NCBI GenBank assembly: GCA_013697365.1
Contig: JACCXA010000231.1
Coordinates: 1-10,907 of the forward strand
From: Chthoniobacterales bacterium
Lineage (GTDB): Bacteria > Verrucomicrobiota > Verrucomicrobiia > Chthoniobacterales > UBA10450
DNA length: 10,907 nt
Direction of reading: 5' to 3'
Shown here: positions 6,409 to 10,907 of the stretch, piece after piece
Position numbering within the stretch: position 1 is the stretch's first letter
Layout of the letters: every line of letters begins with the position of its first letter
Position numbers and translations under genes: made by a program
Notes under the pieces: model-generated
The model's database searches: none
What the model saw: the letters and a program-made list of their open reading frames with translations, nothing else
What the model was told of the DNA's origin: nothing

Positions 6409-7244
6409 AACGTTAAAGGTACGGCGCTTTCTTTCACGTGGTGGATGCGCGCGCCGGAAGCGAACGGGTTGTAGTTTATCAGCTCGATCTCGCCGTTCTC
6501 GCGCTCGACGAGCGCCGAGCAGGTCTCGACCCAATCGCCGCAGTTGTAATAGGTGGTGGCGGCTACTTGATGAATGGCCGGGCTGTGGATGTGGCCGCAA
6601 AGCACTCCATCGACTTCGAACTGGGCGGCGTATCGGACGATCTCTTTCTCGAATTCGCCGATGAAACTGACCGCATCCTTGACTCGCTTTTTCGCATACG
6701 CGCTTAACGACCAGTAACCGAAGCCGAACCGGCGCCGGACGAAGTTGATCGTCGGATTTAGCGAGAGGAGGAACTGGTAACCGACGTCGCCAGCGAAAGC
6801 GAGCCAGCGAACGTTTTGCACCACAGTGTCCAGCTCGTGGCCGTGGATGATGAGAAGACGGCGGCCATCGGCCGTGGTGTGGATGGCCTGCTTCTGGATG
6901 GTGATGTTGCCGTAATCGCCGTAGAACCCGGAGACGAATTCATCATGATTGCCGGGGATGTAGATGATCTGTGTCCCCTTGCGCGCTTTCCGGAGAATTT
7001 TCTGGATGACGTCGTTGTGCTCCTGCGGCCAATAAACGCCGCGCCGGAGTTGCCAGACATCAATCAAATCGCCCACGATATAAAGTGTGCCGATCTCGTA
7101 ATCGCGCAGGAAATCGAGGAACGCGGCCGTGTTACTGGAGCGCGTGCCGAGATGGAGATCCGAAACCCACGCGGTGCGGACCTGCCGCGGCGTCGGCATT
7201 GTCACGATGCGAACATTTCTGAGGCGCGGCGGTTCGGCGATCAT
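6405..7244 (-). CDS. Calcineurin-like phosphoesterase, LpxH/PlcP-type (COG2908)
   Basis: This 279-residue metallophosphoesterase shows all dinuclear-metal motifs in order: SDLHLG (Asp29, His31), VGDLIDVW (Asp59), PGNHDE (Asn99, His100), IIHGHELD (His134), and CGHIHSP (His218, His220). Databases usually call this group UDP-2,3-diacylglucosamine diphosphatase (LpxH-like, lipid A synthesis). However, blocks such as YWPQEHNDVIQKILRKARKG and YWSLSAYAKKRVK match my memory of the group holding PlcP. That enzyme is a Pho-regulated phospholipase C that removes phospholipid headgroups during phosphate starvation in Sinorhizobium and marine bacteria. The start at 7244 is chosen for a GGGAAG Shine-Dalgarno 3 bases upstream; ATG 7199 has none. 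The gene lies 70 bp after a Pho-box-controlled pstS on the same strand with no terminator between, so co-transcription is plausible. No signal peptide is present. LpxH and PlcP roles cannot be separated from sequence alone. Confidence 0.88.
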   Translation of the reverse strand: MIAEPPRLRNVRIVTMPTPRQVRTAWVSDLHLGTRSSNTAAFLDFLRDYEIGTLYIVGDLIDVWQLRRGVYWPQEHNDVIQKILRKARKGTQIIYIPGNHDEFVSGFYGDYGNITIQKQAIHTTADGRRLLIIHGHELDTVVQNVRWLAFAGDVGYQFLLSLNPTINFVRRRFGFGYWSLSAYAKKRVKDAVSFIGEFEKEIVRYAAQFEVDGVLCGHIHSPAIHQVAATTYYNCGDWVETCSALVERENGEIELINYNPFASGARIHHVKESAVPLTL

Positions 7245-7314
7245 GTTCTTCCCGTGAGCGATGTTGTGCGCAGAATCGTTAGCTAGAGTCCCTGACTGAA
7301 AACGACGACGAGGT

Positions 7315-8151
7315 TTACTTGATCTCTTTCACGCCGACGAAGCCGACCCGATCCACGATCTTCTGTCCGCCCTCGCTGAGGGTGAAATCAACGAACTCTT
7401 TCGCGGCGCCCTGCGGCTCGCCGTTCGTGTAGTAGAAGGTAGGCCGCGCATACGGCCATTGGCTGTTGCGCACCGCATCTCCCGAAGGCGCGGCGCCGTC
7501 GACTGAGACCACTTTAGTGCCAGGGGCTTTCATGTAAGCCAGGCCCACATAGCCGATGCCGTTCGCGTTTTTGCCCACTTCGGCCGCGATCTGTTCGTGG
7601 CCCGCCATCTTTTGAGAGCTGGGAGCGTAGTCGCGCTTGTTCATCGCGAGTTCTTTCCAGTCGGAATATGTTCCGGAGGAAGTGTTACGAGTGTAGATCG
7701 AAATCTTGCCACCCTTGCCGCCGACTGCGCTCCAGTCCGACACCTCGCCGGTAAAGATCTGCTCGATCTGCTTTTTGGTGAGATTGGTGATGGGATTCGC
7801 CGCATTGACGATTACGCCGAGGCCGTCGTAAGCCACGGTGGTCGGCTTCATTTCCACGCCTTTGGCTTTCGCCGCGGCCAGCTCGGCCGGCTTGGCTTCG
7901 CGGCTCGACATCCCGATCTGCGCGGTTCCGTCAATAATGGCGGAGATGCCGGTGGTCGAACCTTCCGCGGCAATGTCGAAGGTGGTCTCGGGGCTCTGTG
8001 TTTTGAACTCTTCCGCGAGCTGCGGCACGAGTTTGGCGCCGAGAGTATCGGAGCCTTTGATGACGAGGCGATCGGCGTGAGCTTCGGCGATCAGGCCGGC
8101 GCCAAGCGCAAAGGCGATACAGATCCTTTTCAAGGTCGTTAGGGGTTGCAT
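7315..8151 (-). CDS. pstS: Phosphate-binding protein PstS, copy A
   Basis: This 278-residue periplasmic phosphate-binding protein of the PstSCAB importer has a Sec signal peptide (residues 1-26, likely cleavage after EAHA) and no lipobox cysteine. Ligand-loop motifs are GSDTLG (33-38), AEGSTTGI, GMSSR and TRNTSSGTYSDW. The last has the R-x3-SGT arrangement that binds phosphate in E. coli PstS. It is about three quarters identical to copy B just upstream after the signal peptide. It has its own PHO box (8174-8202) and is shielded from the upstream operon by an intrinsic terminator (8249-8284). No Shine-Dalgarno precedes the ATG; the last PHO unit is only 22 bp away, so the mRNA may have almost no leader. 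The phosphoesterase gene follows 70 bp downstream. The permease and ATPase genes are absent from the window. Confidence 0.93.
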   Translation of the reverse strand: MQPLTTLKRICIAFALGAGLIAEAHADRLVIKGSDTLGAKLVPQLAEEFKTQSPETTFDIAAEGSTTGISAIIDGTAQIGMSSREAKPAELAAAKAKGVEMKPTTVAYDGLGVIVNAANPITNLTKKQIEQIFTGEVSDWSAVGGKGGKISIYTRNTSSGTYSDWKELAMNKRDYAPSSQKMAGHEQIAAEVGKNANGIGYVGLAYMKAPGTKVVSVDGAAPSGDAVRNSQWPYARPTFYYTNGEPQGAAKEFVDFTLSEGGQKIVDRVGFVGVKEIK

Positions 8152-8173
8152 AGGGTGAAGCTAGGTCCTGATC

Positions 8174-8202
8174 GTGACGAATCGATGGCAGGAAGGTTAC
8201 AA
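8174..8202 (-). promoter_or_regulatory. PHO box upstream of pstS copy A
   Basis: Minus-strand units TTGTAAC (8202-8196), CTGCCAT (8191-8185) and TCGTCAC (8180-8174) are spaced 4 bases apart, an 11-bp period. A weaker GATTCAC (8213-8207) precedes them in phase. Ten bases after the last unit is TAGCTT (8163-8158), a weak -10 placed as in E. coli Pho promoters. That would start transcription near 8151, the ATG itself. PhoB binding is inferred from layout. Confidence 0.7.
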
Positions 8203-8248
8203 TCGTGTGAATCCGGAGTGGCATCGCGGTCTCAACCGCATGCCTCTC

Positions 8249-8284
8249 AAAAAAGAAAAGCCCGCCGGATGAATCCGGCGGGCT
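8249..8284 (-). terminator. Rho-independent terminator after pstS copy B
   Basis: A perfect 12-bp inverted repeat, AGCCCGCCGGAT (8259-8270) and ATCCGGCGGGCT (8273-8284), is GC-rich. On the minus strand it is followed by TTTTCTTTTTT. It begins 33 bp past the pstS copy B stop and closes the porin-pstS unit before the pstS copy A promoter. There is no T tract on the plus strand. Confidence 0.95.
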
Positions 8285-8317
8285 CTCGTGTCCTCACCTA
8301 ACCGCGTTGCGGAGCAA

Positions 8318-9130
8318 TTATTTAATCGGCACGAAACCCGTCTGCGCGACAACTTTTTGGCCGGCGGAGCCGATCGTGAAATCGAGGAATTGTTTCGCGA
8401 CGCCCTGCGGCTCTCCGTTTGTGTAATAGAACGTGGGCCTTGCATACGGATAGCTTTTCGCCTGCACCGTTTGCACCGAGGGTATCACGCCGTCGATCGC
8501 CATCGCTTTCACACCGGGTGCCTTGTCGTAGGCCAGGCCAACATAACCGACGCCATTGGCGTTCTTGCCGACTTCAGCGGCGATTTGTTCGTTGCCTGCC
8601 ATCTTCTGCGAGCCGCCGGCGTAATCCCGCTTCTTCATCGCCAACTCCTTGAAATCCGAATACGTGCCGGAAGAAGTATTTCGAGTGTAGATCGAGATTT
8701 TTCCGCCCGCGCCGCCGACTGCGCTCCAATCGGTCACCTCCCCGGTGAAGATTTGTTCGACCTGCTTTTTGGTCAGGGCCTTGATTGGATTTCCCTGGTT
8801 TGCGATGACCGCGATGCCGTCATAGGCGACGATCGTCGGTTTCATGTTCACGCCTTTGCCTTGAGCAGCGCCTACTTCGGCCGGTTTCGCGCGACGGCTG
8901 GACATGCCGATCTGCGCCGTGCCGTCGGTAATCGCGGCAATGCCTGTGGTGGAGCCTTCCGCGGCGATATCGAAGGTGGTGCCGGGGTTCTGCGCCTTAA
9001 ACTGCTCCGCCAGTTGCGGGACCAGCTTCGCGCCGAGCGTGTCGGAGCCTTTGATGACGAGCCGTTCCGCATTCGCCTGCGTGCCGGCGAAGGCAAGGCC
9101 GAGTGCTACTGCAATGTGTGTGAGTTTCAT
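8318..9130 (-). CDS. pstS: Phosphate-binding protein PstS, copy B
   Basis: This 270-residue periplasmic phosphate-binding protein has a Sec signal peptide (residues 1-21, likely cleavage after TQANA) and no lipobox cysteine. It carries the same ligand motifs as copy A: GSDTLG, AEGSTTGI, GMSSR and TRNTSSGTYSDF. Differences from copy A concentrate outside those loops, mainly at residues around 215-230 and near the C-terminus, suggesting diverged affinity or permease docking rather than decay. It starts 26 bp after the porin stop with no promoter or Shine-Dalgarno visible, so it is probably co-transcribed with the porin from the PHO box at 10721-10749. The strong terminator at 8249-8284 ends this unit. 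The pairing of an outer-membrane porin with a periplasmic phosphate binder suggests a two-step uptake route. Confidence 0.93.
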   Translation of the reverse strand: MKLTHIAVALGLAFAGTQANAERLVIKGSDTLGAKLVPQLAEQFKAQNPGTTFDIAAEGSTTGIAAITDGTAQIGMSSRRAKPAEVGAAQGKGVNMKPTIVAYDGIAVIANQGNPIKALTKKQVEQIFTGEVTDWSAVGGAGGKISIYTRNTSSGTYSDFKELAMKKRDYAGGSQKMAGNEQIAAEVGKNANGVGYVGLAYDKAPGVKAMAIDGVIPSVQTVQAKSYPYARPTFYYTNGEPQGVAKQFLDFTIGSAGQKVVAQTGFVPIK

Positions 9131-9156
9131 TTGGTGTTTTTCTGGTTGGTGGCTGG

Positions 9157-10650
9157 TTAGAATTTGAAGTTTAGATCTGCCTGGAAGATCTGATATTCGC
9201 GCAGAGGATTGACGCTGATATCGCCCACGCCGCCGGTCCCAAGCGTGTTGTCGATCTGTTCACCGTAAGCGTAGGTGAGATTGAAAGTGACCGCGTCGCT
9301 GATCGCGTAGCCGGCCTGGATGGCGATGCCTTCCATGTTTACGCGGCTGTCGAAGATGTCCGAATCAACCAGATTCGGATCGAGCGAATACTGTTCGGCG
9401 TGCTGCCAGAACGCCTGGATCTGCCAGTCGCGTTTGACCTTCAACTGCCCCACTCCGATGCCAATCTGATAGGCATAGCGTTGATCGTCCTTGTCCGGGC
9501 GACCGGCGGCGCGGGCTCGATCTTCCGCGTCAAGATTGACCGCGAAATCGCTAAAGATGCGTACGGGCAATTCCCCGATTTTAAATCCGAATTCTGCCGG
9601 CATGTTGAAGACGAGGAGGCTGTTGATCCCTGTCTGGTTCGGCGTTCTTACCGTCGGCGGCGTCCCCGCGCGGAAATTCGGACCGCCATCGAAGAAGGTA
9701 TTAAAGTCATTCCCGTAGCCAGTGTAGTGATAGATCGTGGGCGCGAGCTGGAAGTAGATGTTATTGGGGAATCTAAACCGCGCGCCGACCTGGTAGCCAA
9801 GCAGGTAGGCGTCGTTCTCCGGCACGCGCCGTCCTCCCGAGACCGGCGGTGCGCCGATCGGATTCTCCGGGTTCTGGTCGTCATAGACGAATTGGCCAAA
9901 GTTCGCGAAGACGTCGATGCCGAGCTTGAATGGCTCTGACGTAACTCCCGCGGCGGCGACGCTCTTGCCGTCTTTGTCGTATGATTCGGTCGCCGCGGTG
10001 GTCGTACCGCCCCCGAAGGAAAGGTTAAACGTGTGCTTGTATTGCTGCGCCAATCCCTCCGGGTTGATGTCGCCGTCCCAGACCATTGGAGTCGTGATGA
10101 ACGGATTCGGCATTCTGCCCGCGGTCAGGGTGATGTCGCGGAAGCCCCGGTATCCAATGTAAACCTGGCCGATGAAGGCGCCGTCGCTCGTCTTTCCGAA
10201 TGGACCGGCGTCGTCGCCGAAAGTCACATTCGTGGAACGCGGGCTGGTGCTGGTCTCCAACCGGAGGCCAAAGAAGAAGTCATCGACCAAGGTGCCGCGC
10301 AAACCGAGGCGGACGCGGTAGCGTGCGCGATTCCGCTGTTGTGCGTCGTCCGGATTGGTGACGAGCGTCCCCGGCGGGCCGCTGTTGCCATTCCGAATTT
10401 CGTAGCGCACGCGTGCGTCACCGTAGAGCTCCAGCTCGGTGATGGGCGTGGAAAGCTTCAATTTTCCCGCCGGACTGGCAGAAAATTCTTTCGTTAATTC
10501 GCCCCGAAGCTCTTCGGCTTCCTGGTCGGTGATGATTTTTTTGCGCACGAGCAGGTCGAGCAAAGCGCCGTTATCCTGGGCCCGGGCAGTGATTCCGCCG
10601 AAGGCCAGGGTTAAGGCGGCCACGGCGAAGAGGGATTTCTTTACGAACAT
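9157..10650 (-). CDS. Putative outer-membrane porin (phosphate-regulated)
   Basis: This 497-residue beta-barrel protein begins with a Sec signal peptide (residues 1-24, TARA then QD). A short helical segment follows (28-56, ALLDLLVRKKIITDQEAEEL), a feature of putative porins in several phyla. From about residue 70 it shows alternating amphipathic strands (LELYGDARVRYEIR, RARYRVRLGLRG, FFFGLRLET, ITLTAGRMPNPF). The last strand, IFQADLNFKF, ends in Phe, the signal recognised by the BAM complex. The start has a strong AAGGAG (10660-10655) 4 bases upstream, and a PHO box lies at 10721-10749. It is probably co-transcribed with pstS copy B, so phosphate or phosphorylated-compound passage is inferred. 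I do not see clear OprP/OprO features such as a readable arginine ladder, so specificity is open. Confidence 0.85.
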   Translation of the reverse strand: MFVKKSLFAVAALTLAFGGITARAQDNGALLDLLVRKKIITDQEAEELRGELTKEFSASPAGKLKLSTPITELELYGDARVRYEIRNGNSGPPGTLVTNPDDAQQRNRARYRVRLGLRGTLVDDFFFGLRLETSTSPRSTNVTFGDDAGPFGKTSDGAFIGQVYIGYRGFRDITLTAGRMPNPFITTPMVWDGDINPEGLAQQYKHTFNLSFGGGTTTAATESYDKDGKSVAAAGVTSEPFKLGIDVFANFGQFVYDDQNPENPIGAPPVSGGRRVPENDAYLLGYQVGARFRFPNNIYFQLAPTIYHYTGYGNDFNTFFDGGPNFRAGTPPTVRTPNQTGINSLLVFNMPAEFGFKIGELPVRIFSDFAVNLDAEDRARAAGRPDKDDQRYAYQIGIGVGQLKVKRDWQIQAFWQHAEQYSLDPNLVDSDIFDSRVNMEGIAIQAGYAISDAVTFNLTYAYGEQIDNTLGTGGVGDISVNPLREYQIFQADLNFKF

Positions 10651-10720
10651 ATTTCTCCTTGGGGTTGGTTGCGGCCACGACAGCCACGGGTTGTCTCGGC
10701 GCAGAACGTGGCTAACGATT

Positions 10721-10749
10721 GTGACGGGCTGATGTCAGGGATGTGACAA
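10721..10749 (-). promoter_or_regulatory. PHO box upstream of the porin-pstS operon
   Basis: Minus-strand units TTGTCAC (10749-10743), CTGACAT (10738-10732) and CCGTCAC (10727-10721) are each 4 bases apart, an exact 11-bp period. The arrangement and unit order closely match the box before pstS copy A. The box lies 70 bp upstream of the porin ATG. A clear -10 is not seen; TTAGCC (10715-10710) is a weak candidate. Confidence 0.78.
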
Positions 10750-10750
10750 T

Positions 10751-10907
10751 TCAGTAAACTTCCTGAAGCCCTCGCAGCGTCCGGGAATATCCGGGACTTC
10801 CCGCGCCGAAACGCGGCGCCTTAGGTCGTGCTAGCGGACCGTTCGTGCTCTTGCATGCGAGAACGGCGCAGAATGCTCGTTAGCCAGCGAGGAGCTGATT
10901 GCTGTAG
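10751..10907. other. Gene-free right edge with small hairpins
   Basis: I see no gene in the last 157 bases. Two possible stems are present: GCGCCG/CGGCGC at 10803-10819 with a 5-nt loop, and CCGTTC/GAACGG at 10839-10866 with a 16-nt loop. A heptamer TCCGGGA occurs twice near 10785-10800. No T tract or tRNA-like fold was recognised. Confidence 0.4.

Noticed and set aside
7315..9130. Large direct repeat or mobile duplication covering both pstS genes
   Set aside because: The similarity follows the coding sequences and is diverged, with unrelated flanks. This is old gene duplication, not a transposon or recent repeat.
8288..9160. Long plus-strand open frame (290 residues) opposite pstS copy B
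   Set aside because: It mirrors a clear pstS on the minus strand, has an Arg/His/Gly-rich composition with no domain, and a similar antisense frame lies opposite copy A. It is a GC-rich shadow.
9157..10650. Calling the porin OprP/OprO
   Set aside because: Only the Pho context supports it. The sequence has general porin features without recognisable OprP-specific motifs.

Overview
The window reads as a GC-rich chromosomal stretch from a Gram-negative bacterium. Evidence for an outer membrane is a beta-barrel porin with a terminal phenylalanine, several Sec signal peptides and two periplasmic phosphate-binding proteins. The protein styles (porin with a short N-terminal helical segment, GSDT-type PstS, SixA next to a COG2908 phosphoesterase) recall soil Verrucomicrobiota such as Chthoniobacterales. 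That placement is an impression from family resemblance, not a computed result. No tRNA, rRNA, CRISPR array, transposase or phage gene was seen.

Layout. (1) 1-363 has no convincing gene but holds a tight cluster of hairpin-forming inverted repeats. (2) 364-1310 is a type II toxin-antitoxin operon on the minus strand: a Xre/DUF2384 antitoxin coupled to a RES-domain toxin, with a promoter whose -10 lies inside an 8-bp-arm palindrome. (3) 1312-3402 (minus) is a secreted S9 prolyl-oligopeptidase-family peptidase. It is divergent from a long, eukaryote-like tryptophan 2,3-dioxygenase at 3509-4594 (plus). (4) 4595-4884 is a repeat-bearing spacer. (5) 4885-5478 (minus) is a secreted YkuD L,D-transpeptidase, divergent from a SixA-type phosphohistidine phosphatase at 5581-6051 (plus). 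(6) 6064-10650 is an all-minus block, in transcription order: porin, pstS copy B, terminator, pstS copy A, calcineurin-like phosphoesterase, small hypothetical protein.

The main result is regulatory. Three intergenic regions each carry three 7-bp units resembling the E. coli PHO box (CTGTCAT/TTGTCAC) spaced at exactly 11 bp and all in minus-strand orientation: upstream of the porin (10721-10749), of pstS copy A (8174-8202) and of the L,D-transpeptidase (5513-5541). I infer a local phosphate-starvation (PhoB) regulon. The porin would admit phosphate across the outer membrane and two diverged PstS proteins would capture it. A PlcP/LpxH-family phosphoesterase downstream of pstS copy A may cleave phospholipids or a lipid A precursor, and a wall cross-linking enzyme would be co-regulated. 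The permease and ATPase genes (pstCAB) and phoBR are not in this window.

The toxin-antitoxin pair, the peptidase and the dioxygenase show no link to that regulon.
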